From Emydura subglobosa (Eukaryota > Chordata > Testudines > Chelidae), in the NCBI GenBank assembly GCA_007922225.1, contig ML680005.1:1283867-1347866 (forward strand): DNA of 64,000 bases, written 5' to 3'. Made by a program: the position numbers and the translations under genes. Every line of letters begins with the position of its first letter. Position 1 is the first letter of the stretch. Shown piece by piece: positions 1 to 10,510 of this stretch. A model generated the notes under the pieces. The model searched no databases and was not told where the DNA came from. It saw only the letters and a list, made by a program, of their open reading frames with translations.

Positions 1-770
1 CTCGGCTCCGCGCCTCTCGTGGGTGGAGGTGCAGTTATTAAATTGGCCACGGCAAGGCAGGGGCGAGGGTTTAGCGTCCACACTTCCACAGCGAGGGTGA
101 CGTACGCTGCCTTGCACTGAGCTGACTCTGCAGTGTAGACAGACCTCAGGGATGTGAATTCAGCTGCTGGCCGGCGCCTGCCCCTGACCGCCCTGAAACA
201 TCCCCCCAACGGCTAAGCATAAACCCGCTCAGTTTAAGAGCAGTGGGCCGGGCTGGCACGGGCGTTCGGGCCCATCTACAGACAAGAACAATGTGTATTC
301 ACCTGGGCCATTCGTTAGGGGAGTCACCAAAGCAAAGCCAGCCAGCATAGCCAGAAGCAGTGAAAACCCTCCTGTCTATTCCTGACAAGGGGAGCAGGGT
401 GCGGCGGCAGCGGGAACGTGCTGCCCTCCAGTGAGACAAGGCGGGGGAGGCGATATTTCATGGGACCAACTTACTGACAGCGCGGTTCCCAGCGCCGAGG
501 AAGCGCTCTGAGTGCAAGCTCACAAGCGTGTCTCTTGCATCGACGGAAGTGGGCCCAAGAGCAGATACTGCCTCCCCCGCCTTGTCTCTCTACTGCCCCG
601 GGGCTGACACAGCTGCAGGATGGCCCTGCCCCCAATATCATGCACAATCCAAGTCGCTCGCTGCTCTTCGAGACCCAGAGAGGGTTTCAGAAATGAAGAG
701 GCAGCCGGAGAAACCCACCCACCCACCCTGTGCAACAAACATGACGAGGGGCGTGGAACGGCGTATTTCT
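1..770. other. No gene recognised
   Basis: Mixed-composition DNA in which I see no exon, RNA gene or clear repeat. It lies upstream of a CR1-like fragment and of the plus-strand zinc-finger gene. The missing 5' exons of that gene (first exon and KRAB-A) were looked for here and not found. Confidence 0.4.
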
Positions 771-774
771 GAGG

Positions 775-1290
775 AGAGATTAAGAAGTCTGGGACTTTCA
801 GCTTAGAAACGAGACAGCTGGGTGGGGGGGGATATGACAGAGACCTGTAAAATCAGGAGCGGTGTGGAGAAAGTGTATAAGGAAATGTTATTTACCCCTT
901 CCCATTACACAGAAACCAGGGGTCACCTGATGCAATTAATAGGCAGCAGGTTTAAAACAAGCAAAAGGAGGCACTGCTTCACCCAACGCACAGTCAACCT
1001 GTGGAACTCCTTGCCAAGGGATGTTGTGGGTTCAAAACATAACTAGCTTCCTGGAGGATAGGTCCCTCAATGGCTGTTATCCAAGATGGTCAGGGACGCA
1101 ACGCCACGCTCCGGGTGTCCCCAACCTCCGACAGCCAGAAGCTGGGACTGGACGACAAGGGAGGATCACTCAGTAACTGCCCTGTTTTGTCCATTCCCTC
1201 AGACGCCCCTGGCACTGGAAGACAGGACACTGGGCTGGACGGACCATGGCTCTGACCCAGTGTGGCTGCTCTCGTGTGCCCATCTCATTG
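775..1290 (+). mobile_element. CR1-like LINE 3' fragment (older family)
   Basis: Frame-disrupted translation shows the reverse-transcriptase C-terminal signature of CR1-type LINEs: [12 protein letters not shown] followed by [13 protein letters not shown] at about 930-1020. A 3' tail follows near 1150-1270 with a gacagga-ac-ctgggctgga core and a ctgacccagtgtggc end, as in the copies near 24.7 and 32.5 kb. It is 5' truncated and carries several indels, so it is an old insertion. Confidence 0.75.
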
Positions 1291-1320
1291 ACCGGACTGT
1301 GGTTTTTGCCTCCTGCACAG

Positions 1321-1431
1321 GGTGTCCTGGTGCCAAACCAGAGATCATCTGTCAGATGGAGCGAGGGGAAGAGCCGTGTGGAGGAGATCCCTGGGGCTGG
1401 AGAGAAGGGAGACCCCAGAGCCCCTGCGCAG
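1321..1431 (+). CDS. KRAB-B-like exon of C2H2 zinc-finger gene
   Basis: A 111-bp exon bounded by a tcctgcacag acceptor and a gcgcag/gtgagt donor, phase 1 on both sides. It encodes a KRAB-B-like stretch with the core KPEIICQMERGEEPC. It joins in frame to the finger exon at 1553. This exon type connects the KRAB repressor domain to the finger array. The preceding KRAB-A exon was not found and presumably lies left of the window. A decayed relative lies on the minus strand at about 32.3 kb. Confidence 0.7.
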
Positions 1432-1552
1432 GTGAGTCATGAAGGAAGGACCCTAAGAACACAGCCCGTCCCATGATTCTCGTTTAATGTTAGCAGTTTT
1501 CCTTTCTTCCAGCCGATGAAATGACGTCTAGACGCTCTCCTTTCTTCAGCAG

Positions 1553-2934
1553 GTCTCGGCATCACCATTAAGAAGGAGGAGCAGGAAGATCCCGAAGCCC
1601 TGGCGCCACAGGGGATATTATCAGGAATAGTAGGAGAGGAAGGTCTCCAGCTCTCGAAACTGAAGAGTGAAAGCAGCTCCTGCAGGACGCAGAGGACCCA
1701 GGCGGGCGACCCTCGGGGCAGAGGAGCCAGCGGCCCCGCCCCTGGGAAAGCCGTGGGGCCGGCGGAGAGGCCTCATGCCTGCCCGGCCTGTGAGAAGAGC
1801 TTCAAGGACAGGACGGCGCTGATCATCCACCAGCGGATCCACACGGGCGAGAAGCCCTTTGCCTGCACCGAGTGCGGGAGGAGCTTCACGCAGAAGCAGC
1901 ACCTCACCACCCACCAGAAGACCCACACCGGGGAGCGCCCCTTCTCCTGCGCCCAGTGCGGCAGCGACTTCCGGCTCAGGAAGGTCTTCCTGACCCACCA
2001 GCGGATCCACACCGGGGAGCTGCCCTTCACCTGCGCCGAGTGCGGGAAGGTCTTCAACCACAAGCACCACCTGCTCACGCACCGCCGCACCCACACGGGC
2101 GAGCGCCCCTTCCCCTGCGCGCAGTGTGGCAAGCGCTTCACCCAGAAGCACCATCTGCTGAGCCACCAGCGCACCCACACCGGCAAAAGGCCCTTCTCCT
2201 GCGCCCAGTGCGGCAAGAGCTTCAAGGACAAGACGCCGCTGGTCATCCACCAGATCGTCCACACCGGGGAGAAGCCGTTCTCCTGCGAGGCCTGCGGGAA
2301 GATCTTCAGCCACAAGCACCACCTGGTGATCCACCGGCGGACCCACACCGGCGAGAAGCCCTTCACCTGCGCCGAGTGCGGCAAGAGGTTCACGCAGAAG
2401 CACCACCTGGTCAGCCACCAGCGCATCCACACCGGGGAGAAGCCCTTCGCCTGCTCCCACTGCGGGAAGAGCTTCAAGGACAAGATCACCCTGAAGCTGC
2501 ACGTCAGGATCCACACCGGGGAGCGGCCCTTCGCCTGCGCCGAGTGCGGGGAGAGCTTCCGGCTGAGGAAGGTGCTTCTCACCCACCAGCGGGTCCACAC
2601 GGGGCAGGCCCCGCTGATCTGCACCGAGTGCGGGAAAAGCTTCAATCACATGCAGCGCTTGGCGATGCACCGGACCAGCCACCATGGCCGGCAGAGGCCC
2701 CTGGGGAGCCTTCGGCACAGGGAGAGCTTCTCGGTGAAACCGCAGCTCCTGCCGCCCGAGCAGGGCCCGGCCACTGGCTGCCCGGAGCGCACGGCGACCT
2801 TCCGGCTGTTTGCGGAAGCACCCGGCGGCTCCCCCTCCGCGGCAGGCAGAGCAAGCCCTGAGCCTGGTGAAGCAGCTCCCGTGAAAGTAGGCGCGGTGCA
2901 GGCCAGGCGGGGATGCCCAGGAGAAACCATCTGA
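1553..2934 (+). CDS. C2H2 zinc-finger protein, terminal exon with 11 fingers
   Basis: The terminal exon begins after a tttcttcagcag acceptor in phase 1 and ends at TGA 2932-2934. A linker of about 73 residues carries two SUMO-consensus-like sites (IKKE, LKSE). Eleven fingers of the form C-x2-C-x12-H-x3-H then run from about 1777 to 2683, joined by TGEKP-type linkers. The fingers fall into four helix classes (KDK, TQK, RLRK, NHK/SHK), which points to block duplication. A possible decayed twelfth finger follows (core [12 protein letters not shown]). The expected role is sequence-specific DNA binding in the nucleus, with repression through KRAB; this is inferred from the family. The orthologue cannot be named from sequence alone. 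The exon is GC rich and intact. I cannot see a clear polyadenylation signal nearby. Confidence 0.88.
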
Positions 2935-3928
2935 CCGTTGGGAGCAGGGAAAACGTCGCTCACGAAACAGTCTGAAACCCACCCAGTCCGGGCACAATGG
3001 GAGGTGGTGTTAATACAGTGACGCCTCTGCAGCAAGCACTGACACACACAGAGATGGCAAAGCCGGCCCTAAGTAGCCCTGTCAGTTTTCCTGTAGTATA
3101 GTCAGCACTGACCAGTGGGAGAGACACGTCGTCATCCAGCGGGGTCACAGGGACGTGAAATAATCCGGCGGCTGCAGCGTTTGTCCACATCGTTTCAGTG
3201 TCCAAACGCGCTGGCCTAGCGCCACCGTCCCTTCTCCCCACCTCCACGCCATGCACTGGGGATGTCTGCACGGCAGGGGCGGTGCACGGGCTAGCCACAC
3301 CCATGGAGCAATCGTGGTGACGGCAGAGCTGGCTGAGAACGTACCCGGCAGCTGGGCTGGGTTTGCACTGCCTGCACGCACGCCCGTTTCCTTGCCTTTA
3401 CCGCTGCTGTTACCCGTGCTGGCTGGATTCAGGCTAGTCAGGCAGGCGAGCCTGTGCATGGCTTTTGCTGTGTAGAGAGATCCACAGCCTGCTGGCAGAG
3501 AAAGGGGGGAGTCTCCTCCCCTCTGACAGACGGGCGGCAGGGAAGGAGTTCTGACATGCTGGAGATCAAAGTGAGTCCTTTCTGGGTCCCAGCAGCTCCC
3601 ACACGCCACCCTGTCATTTTCTCAGTGCTTCATGCATCTGCTTCGCTGGCGGGCATCTCACCTGCTCTGCCAGAGCCCCAGAACAGTCAGAAGGAAAATA
3701 TTCAGCACTTCTGCAGCAGATTAGCAGCCAGCTGCTGCCTGGACCTTGTGAGAGACCCATGGAGAGCTCTGGAAAGTGACATACAGGCTGGGGATTGGGC
3801 GACTCTTTTGTAGGACACGTACAGACAGATAGAGCCTGCAATCCCGTGGACATCCATTTCATTTCCAGAGGTGGATCTCCGCGAAACATTTGTGCGGATC
3901 GCAGATGGATGCAGATCCAAATTGTGTA
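2935..3928. other. 3' flank of the zinc-finger gene
   Basis: No further exon is visible. It probably holds the 3' untranslated region of the plus-strand finger gene, but no AATAAA signal was found. The stretch ends where a CR1 element begins. Confidence 0.4.
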
Positions 3929-6900
3929 TCATAGAATCATAGATTAGAGTTGGAAGGGACCTCAGGAGGTATCTAGTCCAGCCCCCTGCTCAAAGCACGA
4001 CTAACCTCAGCTATATCATCGCAGCCAGGGCCTTGTCAAGCCTCAGCTTAAAAACCTCTAAAGATGGAGATTCCACCACCTCCCTAGGTAACCCATTCCA
4101 GTGCTTCACCACCCTCCTAGTGAAAAACTTTTTCCTAATGTCCAACCTAGACCTCCCCCACTGCAACTTGAGACCATTGCTCCTTGTTCTGTCATCTGCC
4201 ACCACCGAGAACAGCCTAGCTCCATCCTCCCTGGAACCCCCTTTCAGGTAGTTAAAGGCTGCTATCAAATCCCCCCTCATTCTTCTCTTTTGCAGACTAA
4301 ACAAGCCCAGTTCTATCAGCCTCTCCTCATAAGTCCTGTGCTCCAGCCCCCTCATCATTTTGGTTGCCCTGCGCTGGACTCTCTCCAACTTCTCCATATC
4401 CTTTTTGTAGTGGGGGGCCCAAAACTGGACACAATACTCCAAATGCGGCCTCACCAATGCCGAATAGAGGGGAATAATCACTTCCCGCAATCTGCTGGCA
4501 ATGCCCCTCCTAATGCAGCCCAATATGCTATTAGCCTTCCTGGCAACCAGGGCACACTGCTGACTCATATTCTGCTTCTTATCCACTGTTACCCCCAGGT
4601 CCTTTTCTGCAGAACTGCTGCCTAGCTCGTCGGTCCCCAGTCTGTAGCTGTGCATGGGATTCTTCCTTCCTAAGTGGAGGACTCTGCACTTTTCTTTGTT
4701 TAATCTCATTAGATTTCTTTTGGCTCAATCCTCCAGTTTGTTTAGGTCACTCTGTATCCTATCCCTACCTTGCAGGGTATCTACCACTCCCCCCAGCTTA
4801 GTGTCATCTGCAAACTTGCTGAGGGTGCAATCTACCCCATCCTCCAGATCATTAATAAAGATGTTGAACAAAACCGGCCCCAGGACTGACCCCTGGGGCA
4901 CTCCGCTTGTGACAGCTGCCAGCTAGACATGGAGCCATTGATCACTACTCGTTGAGCCCTATGCTCTAGCCAGTTCTCGATCCATTTTATAGTCCATTCA
5001 TCCAACCCATACTTCTTTAACTTGCTGATAAGAATACTGTGAGAGACAGTATCAAAAGCTTTGCTAAAGTCAAGGTATATCACGTCCACCGCCTTCCCTA
5101 CATCCACAGAGCCAGTCACCTCATCATAGAAAGCAATCAGGTTGGTCAGGCATGACTTGCCCTTGGTGAATCCGTGTTGACTGTTCCTGATCACCTTCCT
5201 CTCCACAAAGTGCCTCAAAATGGATTCCTTAAGGACCTGCTCCATGATTTTTCCAGGGATTGAAGTGAGGCTGACCGGTCTGTAGTTCCCCGGATCCTCT
5301 TTCCTCCCTTTTTTGAAGATGGGCACTAGATTTGCTTTTTTGCAGTCCTCAGGGACCTCCCCCAATTGCCACGAGCTTTCAAAGATAATAGCCAATGGCT
5401 CTGAAATCACCTCAGCCAACTCCCTCAGCATTCTCGGGTGCATTGCATCCGGCCCCATGGACTTGTGTGTGTCCAATCTTTCTAAATGGTCTTGGACCCG
5501 TTCCTTCAGCACTGAGGGATGTTCACCTCCTTCCCATTCTGTGCTGGTCAGTGCAGTAGTCTGGGAGCTGACCTTGTCTATGAAGACAGAGGCAAAAAAA
5601 CCATTGAGTACCTCAGCTTTCTCCACATCCTCTGTCACTAGGTTGTCTCCCTCATTCTCTAAGGGGCCCACACTTTCCCTAATCTTCCTCTTGCTGGCAA
5701 CATACCTGTAGAAACCCTTCTTGTTCCCCTTCACGTCCCTTGCTAGCTGCAACTCCAATTGCGCTTTGGCCTTCCTGATTTCATTCCTGCATGTTCGAGC
5801 AGTATTTTTATACTCCTCCCTAGTCATCTGACCAAGCTTCCACTTCTTGTAAGCTTCTTTTTTGTGTTTAAGTTCACCAAAGACTTCTTTGTTAAGCCAA
5901 GCTGGACGCCTGCCATATTTGCTATTCTTTCTGCACATCGGGATGGTTTGTTCCTGCACCCTCAATAAGGTCTCTTTAAAATACAGCCAGCTCTCTTGGA
6001 CTCCTTTCCCCCTCATATTAGCCTCCCAGGGAATCCTGCCCATCAGTTCCCTGAGGGAGTCAAAGTCCGCTTTTCTGAAGTCCATGGTCCGTATCCTGCT
6101 GTTCTCCTTTCTTCCTTTTGTCAGAATCCTGAACTCGACCATCTCATGGTCACTGCTGCCTAGGTTGCCACCCACTTCTACTTCCCCTACCAAATCTTCC
6201 CTGTTTGTGAGCAGCAGGTCAAGAGAAGCACAGCCCCTAATTAGCTGCTCCAGCACTTGCACCAGGAAATTGTCTGCGACACTCTCCAAAAACTTCCTGG
6301 ATTGTTTGTGCTCTGCTGTATTGCTCTCCCAGCAGATGTCAGGGTGATTGAAGTCCCCCATGAGAATCAGGTCCTGTGAACTGGAAACTTTCCCTAGTTG
6401 ACTGAAGAAAGCCTCATCTACCTCGTCCTCCTGGTCTGGTGGTCTATAACAGACACCCACCAGGACATCATGCTTATTGTTCTTGCTTCAAAGCTTAACC
6501 CAGACACACTCAACAGGCTTATCTCCAGTTTCATACTGGAGCTCAGAGCAGTCATAGTGCTCTCTTACATACAGTGCAACTCCTCCACCCTTTCGCCCGG
6601 CCTGTCATTCCTGAACAGTTTATACCCATCCATGACAGTGCTCCAGTCGTGTGATTTACCCCACCACGTCTGTTATTCCAATCATGTCATAGTTTCTTGA
6701 CTGCCAGGACTTCCAATTCCTCCTGCTTGTTTCCCAGGCTTCTTGGATTTGTGTACAGGTACTTAAGATAACTGGCTGATTGCCCGACTTTCTCAGTGCA
6801 TTTCAGGAGGCCTCCCCTGTTGCACCCTCCTCCTTCTGCTTCCTCCTGGTGTCCTACTTCCCCACTTACCTCGGGGCTTAGGTCACCGTCCCCCACCGAA

Positions 6901-7281
6901 CCTAGTTTAAAGCCCTCCTCACTAGGTTAGCCAGCCTGGCTGCTAAGATGCTCTTCCCTCTCTTCATGAGGTGAATCCCGTCTCTTCCTAGCAATCCTTC
7001 TTCCTGGAACAACATCCCATGGTCGAAGAATCCAAAGCCCTCTCTCCGACACCACCTGCGTACCCACGTGTTCACTTCTGCAACACGACGGTCCCTACCT
7101 GGGCCTTTTCCTTCACCAGGGAGGATGGACGAGGACAGCGCCTCAAACCCCTTTATCCTTCTTCCCAGAGCCACGTCGTCCGCAGTGATCGGCTCTAGGT
7201 CGTTCTGGGCAGTGTCGTTGGTGCCCACCTGGAGCAGTAGGAAGGGGTATCCATGCAGGGCTCTACAGACAGTGGGGTCGG
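3929..7281 (-). mobile_element. Nearly complete CR1 LINE, inactivated
   Basis: A minus-strand CR1 non-LTR retrotransposon of about 3.35 kb. The 3' end (low coordinates) has the CR1 tail with an octamer-like repeat (atcatagaatcatag at 3929-3943 on the plus strand). The C-terminal reverse-transcriptase part (4011-4709) and the endonuclease/RT core (4832-6460, with [29 protein letters not shown] and [13 protein letters not shown]) are readable. The catalytic FADDT motif lies near 4805. The endonuclease N-terminus (TNPRSLGNKQEELE) is at about 6700-6770. An ORF1 relic lies at 6902-7281. Frameshifts near 4880 and 6470-6690 and a stop just before the C-terminal part break ORF2. The element is 5' truncated inside ORF1. 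It cannot be autonomous as it stands. Confidence 0.93.
6902..7281 (-). pseudogene. CR1 ORF1 relic with SGNH/GDSL-esterase-like motifs
   Basis: The readable stretch contains LLQVGTND (block III, G-x-N-D) and about 85 residues later GRDGIHLMKRGK (block V, D-x-x-H with the catalytic Asp/His). These are the hallmark blocks of SGNH hydrolases. Some CR1-clade LINEs are known to encode an esterase in ORF1. The N-terminal block I with the catalytic Ser is missing because the insertion is 5' truncated. Confidence 0.72.
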
Positions 7282-7289
7282 GCTATATT

Positions 7290-7565
7290 ATTATGTATGA
7301 TATAGAATTATAATTATAGGGTTAGAGACGGAAAAGCCCCGTTCGGTCACCGACTCCCTCGCCCAGTGGCTAGCACAGGATTGTTTCCCTTCAGCACCTC
7401 TCCAGTCCCTTGTCCAGTCTGGTTCCAAGCGGCGGAGCCCCCTCCCCGTACCTTGGCTGACAAGCCCACAGCCCACACGTGCTGTTGCCAGGAAGTTATT
7501 CCTGCTATTCAAGCCGTACCTTCCCTTTCTCGATGACATCCACTTTGTCCTACTCACGCCCATGT
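7290..7565 (-). mobile_element. Older CR1-like 3' fragment
   Basis: On the minus strand this resembles the 3' untranslated end of an old CR1-type element: GTAGGACAAAGTGG, a cluster reading like the degraded WNNFLA segment, and an old tail next to the younger CR1. It is divergent and the boundaries are approximate. Confidence 0.4.
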
Positions 7566-8749
7566 GCCACCTTGGATAATCACTCCCGCTGTTTTCTATA
7601 CGCAGTGAGCAGCCGTATTAAACATATAGCGTGAAAGTCGGGGTGCCAGAGAAATCCTGCAAGGGGGCAGGCTCGCTGGAGGCTAAGCAGCCTCTGCCTG
7701 CTCCCTCGGGCGCCATGGGGCGCCCTGGAACTATGGTCAGTGTCTGAGCCCTGCCCCGGAGGCCTGTCTTCCTGCTGTTGCTGCCCCACCCTTTGGCTTT
7801 GGATGGCACCAGCTCTGGGAGGCTCTGCTTCCCCTTGGAGGCTGGGCTGGAAACGTTCCTGGTGCAGAGCCCAGCCACCGAGGATGTCTCGCCACCCGTC
7901 TCCAGCGGAGGGGTTCGCCCTGGGGACGGAGGAAGAAAGCAGGCCAGGAATCGCCCGGGCAGCGGCAAGGCCCGTGGGAGAGCAGGATCCCCGCTGCTCA
8001 GGGTCTGTTAATGTCGATGGTGGTGAGGTGCTTGGGGGACGAGCCCTGCCTCATACCAGGCGAGAGCGAGCAGGAATTGAACTGTGCCCAGAGGCGAGCG
8101 GGCAGGCTGAATTCTGCGCTAGCTGCCATGGCCGAGTGACGCTGCGTGGGAGCGCTGCCTGGAGGTGGTGGACTGTCCGGCCCGCAGGACGACTGTGGTG
8201 AAGTCCACGTCAGAGCAGCGCGGCACAGCTTCCTAGCCAGCGAGGACGGGAACAGCAGTCGGGGCCACCTGGAAGCCAAGGAGCAGCGAGGGAGGTGCCG
8301 AGCGCGACCCACTGAGTCACAGGGCAGGTGAAGCCCCTCAGGGCGGCCCCGGCTGACAGCAAAATAAACCAGCGTCTCCTCTGGCTCCTGGCCCAGCAGC
8401 TAATGGCTCTAGGAGACTCCCGGCCTGGAGAGCAAAGGGGCCCGGCGTGCAGCCCCCTGCGAGAACAGGCTGGCTTCTGAGGAACGTGAAATGCTGGTCT
8501 CCACAGCCCCTCACTGGTCCGAGGCTCCAAAGGGACCTGAGCGAGGTACCAGAAACGCCGGCAGAAGTTCTGCTGGAGCCTGAGACGCACGTGTGAATTG
8601 GGGGTTGCATTTGCCTGTGGTTAGACAGCGTTTGAATTCCGGGTAGGCAATGCCCCCAGCTGAGCTGTAAACGGGCTGCTGCACGGAGCCACACCAGCTG
8701 CCTCAATGGGCAGATAACGTAACGGTCATGAGTGTGTGTGTGGGGGGGG

Positions 8750-8752
<3 letters not shown>
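7566..8752. other. Intergenic, no feature recognised
   Basis: GC-rich intergenic DNA. The reading frames present lack any domain, codon bias or splice context that would support a gene. Confidence 0.4.

Positions 8753-8784
<32 letters not shown>
8731..8784. repeat. (TG)n microsatellite
   Basis: Alternating GT/TG run, pure from 8753 to 8784, preceded by a shorter GT stretch and a run of G. Confidence 0.95.
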
Positions 8785-8785
<1 letters not shown>

Positions 8786-9669
8786 TTACTGGCAAGTGAC
8801 TACGGGAAGGGAAGATAACTATCGAGGCTGGCACGTGTAGCTAGCGCTCAGCGACGTCACAGCACCGCGTCGCCTTCACAGGGTGAGGTGGGTAAAAATG
8901 ACAGGGCAGGAGGGGGCTCGTGAGGTGCTCTAAGCTGTCCAGGATTAGAAACTGGGACTTCCTGGCTGCCCATCCCTGGCTTGGCCCACTTGCCACGCTG
9001 CATGTTCCCAGTGCCGGGGGGAAGCTGAAAAGAGCAGGACGTCGGAGGCACAGCGGGCTAGCTACCCTGCACGCTGACACAACCCCATCGCAGAGCAGCG
9101 CCCGTGTGCTCCCTGCCGCAGCAGCAAACATTTAATAAAGCTTGCGCCTGCGTACAGATCTCAGGGGCTGTGCTTTGTTCGCGCCGGTTGAACGGCCCCT
9201 CGGTGTGTGTCCTGGTGGCCGCTGGCCCTGCTCTGAGGACACCCTGGAGAGACGTCTAACAGCCTGGCCGTGCTGGCCCTTTACAGGAGGGGTCGCCAGG
9301 GGAGCAGTTCTGGGTGGGGGGACGCGGTGGGGGTGTGTGGAGCCGTGTCCTTTGCTGCTAATGGGCCATGGCCAGCTCTGGCCTGGTCGGGCACGTCTGC
9401 CTATTTAACCCTGTAACTGGGGCCGAGGGAGCTCCGCACCCCCCACTCTCACCCTGCCCCAGCGGGACTGGTGCAGCTGGACCCCGGGCAAAGCTCTGGC
9501 GTAGCCGGGGCGTGAGGGGCCCAGCCGGACAGATGCCCTGGTTGGCGCTTTCTGCCGGAGGCCACCCTTCCGTGGCGTCTGCACACGCGCACACCATCCT
9601 GCCAGAGTCAACACTCAACTTACCAGGGACCAAAAAGTAGAGCCACACCCCGCCCCGCCCCCACCTCCT

Positions 9670-9685
9670 GGGGGGGGGGGGGGGG
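9670..9685. repeat. Poly-G run
   Basis: Sixteen consecutive G on the plus strand inside a C-rich stretch. It can form a G-quadruplex and is prone to length errors in assembly. Confidence 0.9.
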
Positions 9686-10077
9686 AATCCCACTAACTCT
9701 TGCCTACCCACTGGGGTGGGGGAGCTGCCGTCACCCCCCTGCCTCCTCAGCCTTCCTGCCCATGACCCCAGCCAGTCTCCTGCAGCCCCCTTCCTGCTCC
9801 CAGACACCTGCTGTAGCCTGCCTCCTCCAGTCGCCTGCTACGTCCTCCTCTGTCTCCTACCCCTTCTGTTCCCCATAGTCTTATCCCCCCACCCCCTTAC
9901 CTGTCTCCGTCACCTCCTCCCTGTACCCTGCCTGGAAACACAGTGTGTTAGTGAGTACATGGGTGGGTTCAGCCCCCTGGAAAATAGAGGGCGATGGACA
10001 CTGCATCCTTCTCAGCAGTGCTGGGGAGAGGTAAAATCCCTGCCTCACGCCTCCCGTATATACAGCCCAGGAGGGCA

Positions 10078-10510
10078 TTACCCCTCCATGTCACACTGGG
10101 AGCTCAGGGTCAGTCGCTCGTCCACACTCACCCCTAGATCCTCAGCAGAGTCCCTGCTGTCCAGGAGACACCCCCCCCCCCCCAATCTGTACGTAGGGCC
10201 TGCGTTCCTTCTGCCTCCATAAGTAACTGTACATTTGGCCACATTAAAATGCATTGTGTTTAAATGGGCCCCGCTTGCCAGATGAGCCAGCTCATTCTGT
10301 GTCTGCCATTCCACCACATGGTGTCTCCTCCCGCACGTTTTGTCAGGGGTGAGTGTATATTTACTTCCAGATCGCTGCTGAACCTATCGAATAGCATCAC
10401 GCCTCGAACCGATTCCTCCAGCACCGCATTACAAACACCCCCTTCAATGGGTCCTTGTCGGTAATTACCTCGTGAGAGCTGTTCGTTGGCCAGCTCATAC
10501 TGCATTTAAT
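10078..10510 (-). mobile_element. Degraded CR1-like fragment
   Basis: The minus-strand translation follows the CR1 RT C-terminal layout: HLNTMHFNVAKCTVTYGG, then NAGPTYRLGGG, then SAEDLGVSVDERLTLSSQC. These correspond to the [18 protein letters not shown] and [19 protein letters not shown] segments of the younger copies. Heavily diverged, hence old. Confidence 0.72.

Noticed and set aside
1773..2645. A 290-codon antisense frame opposite the plus-strand finger exon, and its counterparts at 17794-18816
   Set aside because: Mirror frames created by the repeated finger codons. The sense strand has perfect C2H2 fingers.
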